A stretch of 64,000 bases of DNA from Acidithiobacillus ferrianus. Its GTDB lineage: Bacteria > Pseudomonadota > Gammaproteobacteria > Acidithiobacillales > Acidithiobacillaceae. The DNA is taken from positions 272,927 through 336,926 of the forward strand of contig NZ_WNJL01000035.1 of the NCBI RefSeq assembly GCF_010378095.1, written 5' to 3'. The position numbers and the translations under genes are program-made. Under the pieces are notes generated by a model. It saw only the letters and a list, made by a program, of their open reading frames with translations. It was not told the origin of the DNA and ran no database searches. Below are positions 1 to 11,227 of the stretch, one piece after another; position 1 is the first letter of the stretch, and each line of letters opens with the position of its first letter.

Positions 1-1127
1 AAATCCTCCGCGGCCGCATAGGCGGGACCAGCGGATTCGTTGAGGACTTGACCGTTTTCCAACTGCCGGAGGCGCAGGTCGAGGCGGGTCATCATGTAGC
101 GCAGTTTGCGGCGATAGGGTTCACTGGGGAAACGCTGATCCACCCATTCGGCGAGTTCCGGGAAATCATCGGCGTCCCGTTCCAGCGAGGCGAGGAGCAC
201 GGGAGAAATGGCGCAGAAACGGCTGGAGTGCCCGAGGAGCTGGTAAAGATCGCTCAAGCGGCGCTGATATTCCCGCAGCACCTCGATACTCTGGGTACGC
301 AAGGCCCAGCCGGTAATGGCCGCTGTCACGTTGGGATTGCCGTCGCGGTCGCCACCGATCCAGGAGCCAAAGCGGATGAAAGCCGGGATGTCGATATCGT
401 CATTGCCAAAGACCCGCCGCGCCGCCCGCCGCGCCGCCTGATAGGTACGCGGCACCGCCTCAAAGAGGCTGTCGCGGAAGTAGAAAAGGCCGTTCTCGAC
501 CTCGTCCTGCACCTGCGGCCGGTTGGTACGCACTTCCTCGGTTTCCCAAAGGATCTGGATTTGTGCCTTGAGGTTGTTGATCACCTCTTGTTCTTCCTCA
601 TGGTTGAGGGCCGGATCGTCCAGCATTTTGCTGGCCACGAAAATGCGGCGCAAACCATGAAGCACCGTCCGGCGCTTGGATTCGGTGGGATGCGCGGTGA
701 ATACCGGCAGGTAGCGCGTCTGATCCAAGAGGAATTGTATCTGCCCGGAATTGATGCCCTGGCTTTGCAATTCGCGAAAAGTTTCTTCGAAGGAACCGAT
801 CCACAGTCCATCCCCCTTTTGTAACAGGCGGCGGCGATGCAGATGCTGGAACTCTTCTTCCGCAATGTTGACCAAGCTGAAATAGGTGTTGAATGCACGT
901 ATTACCAGTACCAGATCATCCTGAGGCAGCGCATTGATAAAGCGCGCGAGACGATCGCGCAAACGGGGATCTTCTCTTTTGTGCAAGCGGATGTATCCCT
1001 GGCGAAGCTGTTCTACGGCGTTGAACACCCGGGTTCCGGCCTGTTCGCGGAGGACCTCGCCGAGCAGGTTGCCGAGGAGTTTGACGCGGGCGCGTAGCAC
1101 TTTGTCGTTGATGGCCGTCTTTTCCAA
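1..1127 (-). CDS. ppc: Phosphoenolpyruvate carboxylase, N-terminal part (runs off the left edge)
   Basis: PEP carboxylase carboxylates phosphoenolpyruvate to oxaloacetate, an anaplerotic step in the cytoplasm. Read leftward from 1127, the frame stays open to the window edge, giving about 375 residues of a family usually near 900. Seen: VFTAHPTESKRR with the catalytic His near residue 146, and the GGDRDGNPNVT segment, both diagnostic. The start is TTG at 1127; GGAG at 1137-1140 sits 9 bases upstream and no ATG or GTG in this frame is closer. It is divergent from hfq, with about 390 bases between them. Long open frames on the plus strand here are antisense shadows. Identification is firm; the C-terminus is outside the window. 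Confidence 0.96.
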   Translation of the reverse strand, partial: MEKTAINDKVLRARVKLLGNLLGEVLREQAGTRVFNAVEQLRQGYIRLHKREDPRLRDRLARFINALPQDDLVLVIRAFNTYFSLVNIAEEEFQHLHRRRLLQKGDGLWIGSFEETFRELQSQGINSGQIQFLLDQTRYLPVFTAHPTESKRRTVLHGLRRIFVASKMLDDPALNHEEEQEVINNLKAQIQILWETEEVRTNRPQVQDEVENGLFYFRDSLFEAVPRTYQAARRAARRVFGNDDIDIPAFIRFGSWIGGDRDGNPNVTAAITGWALRTQSIEVLREYQRRLSDLYQLLGHSSRFCAISPVLLASLERDADDFPELAEWVDQRFPSEPYRRKLRYMMTRLDLRLRQLENGQVLNESAGPAYAAAED

Positions 1128-1375
1128 GTATTGACTCTCCTTAATTAAGCACAACACCCCGGGACGACCAGCGGTGGGCCATCCGCTGGAGCCGGGTATG
1201 CCTCTTTGGGGGCTGCCTCGGTAAAAGCCCCTTTTGTGACTCGTTGACCCTGGACAGGCCGGGGAAGGGCTGGGGATCGTTTACCGGATGACACTAGCTC
1301 CTAAGCTAATGGGAAGCGTGCTGCAGGTCAAAGATTTTTCACCATGGACGCGGATTCTTCGTATCGGAGTGCCTG
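1128..1375. other. ppc-hfq intergenic region, left half: two hairpins, no gene
   Basis: No convincing coding sequence. A 7-bp hairpin (CCAGCGG 1168-1174 with CCGCTGG 1183-1189, 8-base loop) would lie in the ppc leader or promoter. A second hairpin (GGGGCT 1209-1214 with AGCCCC 1226-1231) is followed by four T on the plus strand, a weak terminator shape. I could not assign promoters with confidence. A small RNA gene ending at the terminator near 1420 is possible but not shown. Confidence 0.4.
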
Positions 1376-1422
1376 GGAGCGGTGAGCCGAGTCCGTGCGA
1401 GCATGGCGCTCCGTCTTTTTTT
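1376..1422 (+). terminator. Rho-independent terminator-like hairpin upstream of hfq
   Basis: GGAGCG (1376-1381) pairs with CGCTCC (1407-1412). The inner CCGTG/CATGG can form a second helix (1392-1405). A run of seven T (1416-1422) follows. No coding gene ends here on the plus strand, so it would end a short untranslated transcript or act as an attenuator before hfq. Confidence 0.55.
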
Positions 1423-1493
1423 GAGTTAGTCTAAGCGCCATGCAGTGCGATGAGTCCCGCATGGCTTTTTCCACTACCCTAAAAGCGCCATGG
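1401..1493 (+). promoter_or_regulatory. hfq leader with four mutually complementary copies of a GCATGGCGCT element
   Basis: GCATGGCGCT (1401-1410) is perfectly complementary to AGCGCCATGC (1434-1443). The right copy's GCCATGC (1437-1443) can instead pair with GCATGGC (1459-1465), a 7-bp stem followed by five T, which looks like a terminator. A further copy, AGCGCCATGG (1484-1493), lies just before the hfq ribosome site and can pair with 1401-1410 (9 of 10) or 1460-1465 (6 bp). These pairings exclude one another, as in an attenuator. The complementarity is seen; regulation is inferred. Confidence 0.5.
1437..1470 (+). terminator. Second terminator-like hairpin immediately before hfq
   Basis: Stem GCCATGC (1437-1443) with GCATGGC (1459-1465), a 15-base loop, then TTTTT (1466-1470). 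It lies 50 bases before the hfq start, so it either ends an upstream short transcript or attenuates hfq. It competes with the 10-bp pairing of 1401-1410 with 1434-1443. Confidence 0.5.
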
Positions 1494-1519
1494 AGCAAAT
1501 AGTCTTAAGGAGATAAAAA

Positions 1520-1804
1520 ATGGCCGGACAACAAAAAGGACAGATCCTCCAGGATCCCTTTCTCAATCTGTTACGCAAAGAGCACGTGCCCGTCGCAATT
1601 TATCTGGTGAACGGGATCAAGCTGCAAGGGTTTGTGGAATCTTTCGACCAGTTTGTCGTATTGCTGCGCAATAATGTCAGTCAGATGATTTATAAGCATG
1701 CTATTTCCACCGTGGTGCCCGGTCGTGATGTACGTTTGCCCTTGCCTGAAGGGGAAACCGAGGGCGTTGCAGAGGTGAAGGAGCGGCCTGATTCTGGGCA
1801 ATAG
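1520..1804 (+). CDS. hfq: RNA chaperone Hfq
   Basis: Hfq is the hexameric Sm-like protein that pairs small RNAs with mRNAs. The 94-residue product has the Sm1 region ([19 protein letters not shown] onward) and a canonical Sm2 motif, [10 protein letters not shown], followed by an acidic, variable tail. Strong ribosome site AAGGAG at 1505-1510 before ATG. It is followed after 16 bases by hflX, the classic hfq-hflX-hflK-hflC order. The upstream leader can fold into competing hairpins, which suggests control at RNA level, but no experiment is available from sequence alone. Confidence 0.98.
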   Translation: MAGQQKGQILQDPFLNLLRKEHVPVAIYLVNGIKLQGFVESFDQFVVLLRNNVSQMIYKHAISTVVPGRDVRLPLPEGETEGVAEVKERPDSGQ

Positions 1805-1820
1805 CGCAACGGCCGTCGCC

Positions 1821-3113
1821 GTGCCCCGGGAAAGGGTTTTACTCGTTCATGTGACCTTGCATGGTGAAACAGACCCGGATGCGGGTGAGGAGTTTCGCCA
1901 TTTGGCCGCGGACAGCGGGGCAGAAGTGCTGGAATTGCTCTCTGTGCAGCGTGCGCGTCCGGATCCTTCCACTTTTCTGGGGCGGGGTAAGGTGGAGGAA
2001 CTGGCGGCCCAAGTGAGGGCGCGAGCGGTGGATGTAGTGCTTTTCGATCGGATGCTGAGCCCCGTTCAGGAGCGCAATCTGGAGCGAGCCCTGGGCTGTC
2101 GGGTGGTGGACCGGGTGGGCCTCATCCTGGATATTTTCGCCCGGCGGGCGCGTACGCATGAAGGTAAACTGCAGGTGGAGCTGGCGCAGTTGACTCGCTT
2201 GCGAACCCGTTTGATCCGCGGTTGGACCCATCTCGAACGGCAGCGCGGTGGTATCGGGTTGCGCGGACCGGGCGAGACCCAACTGGAAACCGATCGCCGA
2301 CTGATCGGCGCGCGTATTCTTGCTTTGCGTGGGCGGTTGGCTAAGGTCGCCGCGCATCGGGCCACCCAACGGCGTGCGCGTCAGCGCGCACCTCTCCCCA
2401 CAGTGGCCCTGGTGGGGTACACCAATGCAGGAAAATCCACGCTTTTCAATTTGTTGACCGAGAGCGCCCACTATGCGGCGGACCGGTTGTTCGCGACGCT
2501 TGATCCCGCCATTCGACGTTTACAGGTGGCGGGGCGCGATGCCATCCTGCTCGCCGATACCGTCGGTTTTCTCCGCGACTTGCCGACGGAACTGGTTGCC
2601 GCTTTCCGGGCCACGCTGGAAGAAGTAAACCAGGCGCAGTTGCTGTTGCACGTGGTGGATGGCAGCGCCCCGGACCGCGACGCGCAGATGGCCGCAGTCG
2701 ATGCGGTATTGAAAGAAATCGGCGCGGATGAAATTCCCCGCCTACTCGTGCTCAATAAAGTGGATCGATTGAGTGATACCCCTGGAAACGTTTTTGAAGG
2801 TGCTGGTCATCTGGTGGCGGTACGCGTCAGTGCGCATTCCGGGGCGGGCCTCCCGGAGTTGCTGCAGGCCATGGCGGATCGGGTAGGACGTTCCACGCTG
2901 CGCGCCGAGTTGACGCTGACGCCGGGGGAGGGCGCTTTGCGTGCCCGTTTGCATCGTATGGCCCATGTCGTCGAAGAAAGTTTCGATGAGCGTGGGAGGG
3001 CGCACGTGGTTTTCGATATCGACGATCTCGCCTGGCGGCGTTTATGCGCGCGGTTGCATGACAGCGGTTGTCAGGCCGTGGACGCGCCCTCTACAATACC
3101 CGCTGAAAACTGA
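1821..3113 (+). CDS. hflX: Ribosome-associated GTPase HflX
   Basis: HflX binds the ribosome and can split stalled 70S particles. The 430-residue protein has the N-terminal HflX nucleotide-binding region (residues about 1-195, including a glycine-rich GIGLRGPGETQLE stretch) and a TrmE-Era-Obg type G domain: P-loop GYTNAGKST, DTVGF and NKVD are all intact. The start is GTG at 1821 (protein MPRERVLLV), with only a weak ribosome site, so coupling to hfq translation is likely. It lies 16 bases after hfq and 15 before hflK. Confidence 0.96.
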   Translation: MPRERVLLVHVTLHGETDPDAGEEFRHLAADSGAEVLELLSVQRARPDPSTFLGRGKVEELAAQVRARAVDVVLFDRMLSPVQERNLERALGCRVVDRVGLILDIFARRARTHEGKLQVELAQLTRLRTRLIRGWTHLERQRGGIGLRGPGETQLETDRRLIGARILALRGRLAKVAAHRATQRRARQRAPLPTVALVGYTNAGKSTLFNLLTESAHYAADRLFATLDPAIRRLQVAGRDAILLADTVGFLRDLPTELVAAFRATLEEVNQAQLLLHVVDGSAPDRDAQMAAVDAVLKEIGADEIPRLLVLNKVDRLSDTPGNVFEGAGHLVAVRVSAHSGAGLPELLQAMADRVGRSTLRAELTLTPGEGALRARLHRMAHVVEESFDERGRAHVVFDIDDLAWRRLCARLHDSGCQAVDAPSTIPAEN

Positions 3114-3128
3114 AGGAAGGAGAGCGGT

Positions 3129-4301
3129 ATGCCGTGGAGTGATCCGGGCGGAAATGGCAACAAGAACGATAACAATCCGTGGGGACGGCGCCCCAATTCG
3201 CAAAAGCCCGCCTTTGACATCCAGAGAATTACCCAGGAATTAAAAAAGTTGGGCGGAATTTTTGGCCCCGGTGGTGGCCGGGGCGGCGGGCCCAAGATGA
3301 ATTACCGGTGGCTGCACCGCCTGCCTTTCCTGGTGATGGCGATTTTGATCCTGTTTTGGATTGCATCGGGCGTCTATGTCGTGGGGCCGGATGAAGAGGG
3401 CATTGTGCTGCGCTTCGGCAAAGAGGTCGGTGTCGTCCAGCCAGGTCTGCATTACCGGCTTCCTTTTCCCTTTGAGCGCGTCTATCTGCCCAAGGTGGCG
3501 CAAAGCCGTCGCCTGGTGCTGGGATACAGTGGCGCCGCCGATTCCATGAACCCTGGGATGATGCTCACCGCCGATGAAAATGTGGTGGATGTGCGTTTTT
3601 CCGTGCAATACCGCATTACCAACCCCAGCCATTATCTGTTTGCCACCACCAACCCGGGGCAGTTGATTGCCTACTGCGCGGAGTCGGCCATGCGCGAGGT
3701 GGTGGGGCGCAGCAAGATGGATGATCTGCTCACTACGGGGCGAGGGGCCATGGAGCAGCAGGCGCGGCAAATTACCCAGCGTCTGCTCGACCGCTATCAG
3801 GCGGGCGTCCATATCGACGCGTTGCGGCTATTGGACGTGGGACCACCCAAAGCAGTTCAGCCCGCTTTTACCGACGTGACGGCGGCGCGTGAGGATATGG
3901 AGCGGTTGCGTAATGAAGCGCAGGCCTATGCGAGCGCGGTGATTCCCAAATCCAAAGGCGAAGCGGCCGCCATGATCACCAATGCGGAAGCCTATAAGCA
4001 GCAGGTGGTGGATCATGCCAAAGGGGATAGCGCGCGTTTCACGGACATCCTCCAGGCCTACGAAAAAAATCCGAAAGTAGTGAGTGAGCGCATGTACTTG
4101 CAAACCATGCAGAATATTCTGAGCCATACTCGGAAGGTGATTGTCGAGGGCAAGGAACGGCCGGTGATCCATCTTCATCTGCCGACGGCGGGCGGTAGCC
4201 CAACAGATTCGATTTTTGCCGCGCCGGCTGTTTCGATGGCGCCACCCATGGCACCCACGGTCAGTCCGGTCAGTCCGTCGGTGTCGGGAGCGAAGTCATG
4301 A
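3129..4301 (+). CDS. hflK: FtsH-modulating membrane protein HflK
   Basis: HflK forms, with HflC, the SPFH cage that surrounds and modulates the FtsH protease in the inner membrane. The 390 residues start with a Gly/Asn/Pro-rich cytoplasmic tail, then one membrane helix (about residues 64-86), then the SPFH domain and a helical region typical of the family, and a short Pro/Ser-rich end. GGAAGGAG precedes the ATG. Its TGA overlaps the hflC ATG by four bases (ATGA), indicating translational coupling. Confidence 0.96.
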   Translation: MPWSDPGGNGNKNDNNPWGRRPNSQKPAFDIQRITQELKKLGGIFGPGGGRGGGPKMNYRWLHRLPFLVMAILILFWIASGVYVVGPDEEGIVLRFGKEVGVVQPGLHYRLPFPFERVYLPKVAQSRRLVLGYSGAADSMNPGMMLTADENVVDVRFSVQYRITNPSHYLFATTNPGQLIAYCAESAMREVVGRSKMDDLLTTGRGAMEQQARQITQRLLDRYQAGVHIDALRLLDVGPPKAVQPAFTDVTAAREDMERLRNEAQAYASAVIPKSKGEAAAMITNAEAYKQQVVDHAKGDSARFTDILQAYEKNPKVVSERMYLQTMQNILSHTRKVIVEGKERPVIHLHLPTAGGSPTDSIFAAPAVSMAPPMAPTVSPVSPSVSGAKS

Positions 4302-5166
4302 AGAACCGGGCCTGGAGTGTGATTCTCGTCGTGCTGGCCTTGTTGCTGCTGGCTTCCGCGAGTTTCTATTCGGTACGGATGACGCAGAGCGCGATCATTT
4401 TGCAATTCGGCAAAGCCGTTCGTGTGGTGGAAGCGCCCGGACTTTATCTCAAATGGCCACTGGTTCAGGATGTGGTATTCGTTGACAAGCGCCTGACCAG
4501 TTACAGCACCCAGCCGGAACCTTTTCTGACGGCCGAAAAAAAGCCGGTGCTCATCGACTTTTTCGCCGAGTGGCGAGTGGTGAACCCGCTGGTTTTTTAC
4601 ACCCGCCTGCACAACACATCGACTGCACAGAGTCGGATTGGCGATATCGTGCGCTCCGCGCTGCGCGGCGAGGTGGGTAAAATGTCCCTGGAATCCGTGA
4701 TTCAAGGGCGTCGCCAGGAGATCATCAACCCGGTGTTGGCGGAGGCCAACTTGCGGCTGCAGCCTCTGGGTGTGCGATTGGTGGACGTACGTATTTTGCA
4801 GGTGGGGCTGCCGCCGGAAGTGTTGCGGGCAGTGTACAAACGGATGGAGGCCGAGCGTACGCAGGAGGCCAACGATTACCGTTCCCGAGGGGCCGCCGAT
4901 GCGGCTAAAATCCGCGCCAATGCGGAAAAAGAAAAGACCGAGATCATGGCCAACGCCTATCGTCAGGAAGAAGAGATGAAGGGGCAAGGGGATGCGGAGG
5001 CGGCGTCCATCTATGGCGCGGCTTATGGCAAAAATCCGGCATTCTTCTCCTTCTACCGCAGCCTGGAGGCGTATCGTCACGGCCTGGGAGATAAGGACGT
5101 CCTGGTGCTGAATCCGAATTCGCCCTTCTTCAAGTACTTTCTTCACTCGCTGGGGCCGGCGGATCA

Positions 5167-5170
<4 letters not shown>
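4298..5170 (+). CDS. hflC: FtsH-modulating membrane protein HflC
   Basis: Partner of HflK in the FtsH-regulating SPFH complex. The 290 residues comprise an N-terminal membrane helix (about residues 5-24), the SPFH domain, then a charged Ala/Glu/Lys-rich coiled-coil segment (around residues 180-230) and the conserved C-terminal FFKYF-type end. The start overlaps hflK and the stop overlaps hisZ by four bases each, so hflK-hflC-hisZ are probably one transcript. Confidence 0.96.
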
Positions 5171-7703
<2,533 letters not shown>

Positions 7704-7725
7704 TGCGCACATCCTTCCCCTTGCG

Positions 7726-7968
7726 CTAAATCTCACGACTTCCGGTAAAGAGACCCCACGCTCCGAAAATGATATGCACGACGACATGGGCCACCAATCC
7801 GATCGCCATGAAACGCAGAGTCTCCAGACCCAGGGGCACCCACAAGGGAACGCCGTTGCTGGGCATGTCCGGTAGGGCCAGTATTTCGCTACGTGCCGCG
7901 AGAATGGTCAAAACCCAGGTGATCGCCCAAGGCTTTATCGGGCCGACTATGTTAGCCTTGCGTGCCAT
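7726..7968 (-). CDS. Small membrane protein of unknown function
   Basis: The 80-residue product (MARKANIVGP start) has two hydrophobic stretches, a short one near residues 9-22 and a stronger one near residues 50-75, so it is probably an inner-membrane protein. I do not recognise a family. GGAGG (7981-7985) lies directly against an ATG at 7980, so the in-frame ATG at 7968, 12 bases from it, is preferred. It follows the chemoreceptor gene on the same strand after 28 bases and may be co-transcribed, but nothing ties it to chemotaxis. Confidence 0.6.
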   Translation of the reverse strand: MARKANIVGPIKPWAITWVLTILAARSEILALPDMPSNGVPLWVPLGLETLRFMAIGLVAHVVVHIIFGAWGLFTGSREI

Positions 7969-7996
7969 GACCTGATTCATCCTCCGGGCATCTGGC

Positions 7997-9340
7997 TCAG
8001 TGGTTCATGATGCGGTCACGCAGCCTGTCCAGCTGTTGCTGCACCATGTTGCTGAGACTCTTGAGCTGTCCGGTGCCTTTGCGAACCGCCTCCCCGTCTC
8101 CCTTTTGCAGGGCGACAAGCAGCGCGACACCGAGTTTGTGGACCTGCGGATGTACCTGTTGCACCGCGATGAATTCCGGCCACTGCGCCAGCGCGCTCTG
8201 CGCCATGCCGTCCATCCATTTCCCGAGGCGGCACTGGCGGTGATCGGGGAGTGCGCTGGGGGCGATGGTGGTATCGTTGGCGCGGAGGGTCTCCAGGATG
8301 TGCGCGACCCACTGGACATGGTCAAACTTGGCAGCCGTCAGCCGGGTGGCCAGGGGCGCTTCCCCGCCCACGGCGGCTTCGTTGGCTTGCGCCAGTTGCT
8401 CGCGCACGGTGTCCAGGCCATGCTGGATTTCATTGAATTGCGTGGTAAAACGATCCATGGACTGCTGCAAGGCGTTCATGTGATGGCCCATGACGTCGGC
8501 GGCGGTGATTTCCTGAGCGCTGCCGTTGGCGATGTTCTGGAGGTTCTCCTGGGTTTTTTGGGCAGACCGGTTAGCCATGCCGAGTACGTCGGCGACCGTC
8601 TCCAGGGAGTCGCCGCCACGACGGAGATGGGTAATGCTCGCGGTCACACCGGATTCGACGTGACCAGCCCCTTCGCTGATGGTGATGGCCGAGTGACGAA
8701 TGTCCGCGGCCGCGGCCGCGGAGCTTTGGGCCAGTTTTTTGACTTCATCGGCGACGACCGCGAAGCCACGGCCATGCTCCCCCGCGCGCGCCGCTTCGAT
8801 GGCGGCATTCAAGGCCAGCAGATTGGTCTGTTTGGCAATTTCCTGCACTTTGCCGGCGAGATTGGTGATATTGCGGGTTTGCTGCAAAAAGGCCTGCACG
8901 GTTTTGCCCATGGCGGTGACCGCCTGCTCGACGAGATCCATTTCACCAATGAGTTCGGAGAGACGTTCATTACCCATCTGTACGTCGCGCAGGGTGTCTT
9001 CCGCCAAGGTCTGATTCTCGGCTATACGTTCCGCGGTGCCCCGGATGGTCGTCACCACGGCATGGGACTGTGCCTGCAAGGAATGACTGTCGGCCTGAGC
9101 CGCCGCGAAATTTCGGTGAAAGTCCAGACCCAGCAAATGACTTTCGGTGACCAGTTCCAATGCGGCAACTTGATGGTCGAGAACGGTGTTGCTTTGTTGC
9201 AAGCGCTTTCTCTGCCAGTTACAGAGGGGCGCGACGGTGGTCTGTAACTCTTGATCCTCCGCGATCAGTAGCGCGACCTCCGTATCGCCATCCAGGCAGG
9301 CGGAAAGTAGGGAAACGAGGGAACTGGTGTCGGCGGACAT
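7997..9340 (-). CDS. Soluble methyl-accepting chemotaxis protein with C-terminal CZB zinc-binding domain
   Basis: A cytoplasmic chemoreceptor of 447 residues. No membrane segment, HAMP or periplasmic domain is visible. Residues about 90-310 form the signalling coiled coil, with an intact tip hairpin ([18 protein letters not shown], then [11 protein letters not shown]). The C-terminal region (about 335-430) matches a CZB domain: His in KFDHVQW, Cys in [10 protein letters not shown] and a later HPQVH, the expected zinc ligands. CZB receptors sense zinc or oxidants such as hypochlorous acid in characterised systems; the ligand here is unknown. It lies 13 bases after cheV, so the two are probably co-expressed. 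Confidence 0.92.
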   Translation of the reverse strand: MSADTSSLVSLLSACLDGDTEVALLIAEDQELQTTVAPLCNWQRKRLQQSNTVLDHQVAALELVTESHLLGLDFHRNFAAAQADSHSLQAQSHAVVTTIRGTAERIAENQTLAEDTLRDVQMGNERLSELIGEMDLVEQAVTAMGKTVQAFLQQTRNITNLAGKVQEIAKQTNLLALNAAIEAARAGEHGRGFAVVADEVKKLAQSSAAAAADIRHSAITISEGAGHVESGVTASITHLRRGGDSLETVADVLGMANRSAQKTQENLQNIANGSAQEITAADVMGHHMNALQQSMDRFTTQFNEIQHGLDTVREQLAQANEAAVGGEAPLATRLTAAKFDHVQWVAHILETLRANDTTIAPSALPDHRQCRLGKWMDGMAQSALAQWPEFIAVQQVHPQVHKLGVALLVALQKGDGEAVRKGTGQLKSLSNMVQQQLDRLRDRIMNH

Positions 9341-9353
9341 GGGACTTTACCTC

Positions 9354-10310
9354 TTAATGGGGGCGAATGACCTGGGCGACGGCGCGGGCCAAGTCATCGG
9401 GCAGGAATTTGGCGACATAACCATCAGCCCCGACGCTATGGGCATGAGATTCGTTGGCCGTACCGGAGAGCGAGGAATGAATGACCACCGGGATCTCGCG
9501 CAAGGTTTCGTGCTCTTTGATGCGCCGGGTGAGCGTGAAGCCATCCATTTCGGGCATCTCGAGGTCGGTGAGCACCATGGCGACCTTGTTGCGCAGAGGA
9601 ATACCCGCGGCTTTGGCGTCATGCGCCAGTTGCTGCAGACGGTCCCAGGCTTCCTTTCCGGTCTTCGTGCCGAGAAAGGGCAGGCCGAGGCTGCGGAGGG
9701 TTCTCTCAATCTGGTTGCGGGCAACGCCGGAGTCGTCGGCGTAGAGAATGACAGCGCCCTGAGGGATGCTGATCGAGTGCTGCTGAACCAGTTCGTCGCC
9801 CGCCTTGAAGCGGGAGGGCAAAACCTGACGGAGGATATGTTCCACATCCAGAACGAGCGCGAGTCGCGCCGTTTCCTCATTTTCGTCGAGCCGTGCCAGG
9901 CTGGTGACCAGCCCACCCACCGCGGCGCCTTCGGCGGAGAGCACGCGGCCCCATTCAAGGCGGACGATTTCATCGACATCCTCCACCGCGAAACCCTGCA
10001 CGGATCGCTCATACTCGGTAACCAGCAGAATGTTGAGTCCATCGGCGCGACAGCCAACGACGGTGGGAAGATCGATGACGGGGATGATCTGGCCACGAAT
10101 GTTGGCTACGCCCATGACGTGCTCGGGAGCGCCGGGCATGGGGGTAATCTTGGGCATCACCAGTGCCTCGCGGACCTTGAACACGTTGATGCCGAAAAGT
10201 TCCCGGCTGTTGAGTAGCTGATCTTCGCCGAGGCGGAATACCAGCAGTTCAAATTTATTCGTGCCTGCAAGCTGGGCGCGCTCATCGACTTCGCGTAATA
10301 TCTGGCTCAT
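9354..10310 (-). CDS. cheV: Chemotaxis coupling protein CheV
   Basis: CheV is a CheW-like receptor-kinase coupler fused to a response-regulator receiver. The 318 residues give a CheW domain (residues about 15-165, with GVANIRGQIIPVIDL) and a receiver (about 185-318, with the acidic ADDS pair, phosphoacceptor in LTDLEMPEMDGF and a C-terminal Lys in YVAKFLP). It probably provides coupling to CheA here, as no cheW is in the window. The gene precedes the soluble receptor and is separated from the ODP-like gene by about 160 bases without an evident gene. Confidence 0.95.
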   Translation of the reverse strand: MSQILREVDERAQLAGTNKFELLVFRLGEDQLLNSRELFGINVFKVREALVMPKITPMPGAPEHVMGVANIRGQIIPVIDLPTVVGCRADGLNILLVTEYERSVQGFAVEDVDEIVRLEWGRVLSAEGAAVGGLVTSLARLDENEETARLALVLDVEHILRQVLPSRFKAGDELVQQHSISIPQGAVILYADDSGVARNQIERTLRSLGLPFLGTKTGKEAWDRLQQLAHDAKAAGIPLRNKVAMVLTDLEMPEMDGFTLTRRIKEHETLREIPVVIHSSLSGTANESHAHSVGADGYVAKFLPDDLARAVAQVIRPH

Positions 10311-10474
10311 GAAAATCTCCTGTCAGGATGAGCGGCCATCTCGTCCGAAAGTGTCTCTAAAGGGTCAATCATTTTTTGAACGGTGGTTTCCAAATGCGGG
10401 ATCGGTCCTGGCGGTCTTCCCCGATGCCATGCCTGGCGGTGGAACCCTTCGGTCTCCGTCAACCGGCGGGCATT

Positions 10475-11227
10475 TCAAGGTCGGATGCCCATGCCAACGG
10501 TCAGTTCGTCGAACCAGTTTAAAAAGCGCTGCACATTCTCCCCGCTATAAATGGCGCCATGCTGTGGACAGAGGTGCTCGATCTCCAGTTGGCTCACGCG
10601 ATTGATCCAGTCCTTTTTCGCCGCATTGGAAGGCATCCAGCGCTGGTGAAAATATTTTGCCTTGGCGATATGCTCGTCGAAGGCGCGTCCGGTTCGATCT
10701 CTGCGGCCTACCCACGCATCATGCCCCGGTGGCAATAGCGCGGCACCGACATCGCCGGAAAACAGTACCTTGGCCTCGGGGTCGTAGACGTGGAAATTCG
10801 CTGAAGAATGCAGATAATGGGCCGGGATGAACTCCAAGCGACGTCCGCCGATGAGCACGTCTCCCCCCTCGTCCGGAATGTTCTGCAGGGGTGCTTCAAG
10901 TGCGCCATAGTGGCGAATGAAACCCTCCCAAAGTTTGGGGATATGCCACTGGATCTGCGCATTGCATGCATGCCAGAGCGGCAGGCTGGAGGCAATGTCC
11001 GGGTCCTGGTGGGAAACAAAAGCCGCCTTTAGGCTGCTGGGCGGTATCACCTCGACGAGGGCGGCGAACACCTGCGGAAAGACTTCAAATCCGCCGGGAT
11101 CGAGGATAAGGCTTTGCCCGTTGGACTCCATCACGTAGACATTGGCATCGATGACGCGGCGCTCTTCCTGATCATAGAGAATCCACCAGCGATGGCTGCC
11201 GGCTTCAAATATCGGTGCTGCTTTCAT
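10475..11227 (-). CDS. ODP-like diiron metallo-beta-lactamase-fold protein in the cheA operon (candidate oxygen sensor)
   Basis: The 250 residues show a flavodiiron-type metallo-beta-lactamase core without a flavodoxin domain. Likely ligands: SHQDPD (His72, Asp74, Asp76), PAHYLHS (His near 137), FSGDVG (Asp near 158) and CPQHG (His near 223). Their spacing closely follows flavodiiron proteins, but the residue after the last Asp, His in flavodiiron proteins, is Ile here. This pattern fits the ODP (oxygen-binding diiron protein) family that signals oxygen to CheA in Treponema. It starts inside the end of the preceding gene (23-base overlap) in the cheY-cheZ-cheA run. Family placement is fairly firm; oxygen sensing is inferred. 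Confidence 0.82.
   Translation of the reverse strand: MKAAPIFEAGSHRWWILYDQEERRVIDANVYVMESNGQSLILDPGGFEVFPQVFAALVEVIPPSSLKAAFVSHQDPDIASSLPLWHACNAQIQWHIPKLWEGFIRHYGALEAPLQNIPDEGGDVLIGGRRLEFIPAHYLHSSANFHVYDPEAKVLFSGDVGAALLPPGHDAWVGRRDRTGRAFDEHIAKAKYFHQRWMPSNAAKKDWINRVSQLEIEHLCPQHGAIYSGENVQRFLNWFDELTVGMGIRP

Noticed and set aside
48..824. 258-residue open frame on the plus strand
   Set aside because: Antisense shadow of ppc; the minus frame has the HPTE and GGDRDGN motifs.
7997..9247. Long plus-strand frame opposite the chemoreceptor
   Set aside because: Shadow; the minus frame has an intact receptor tip and CZB motifs.
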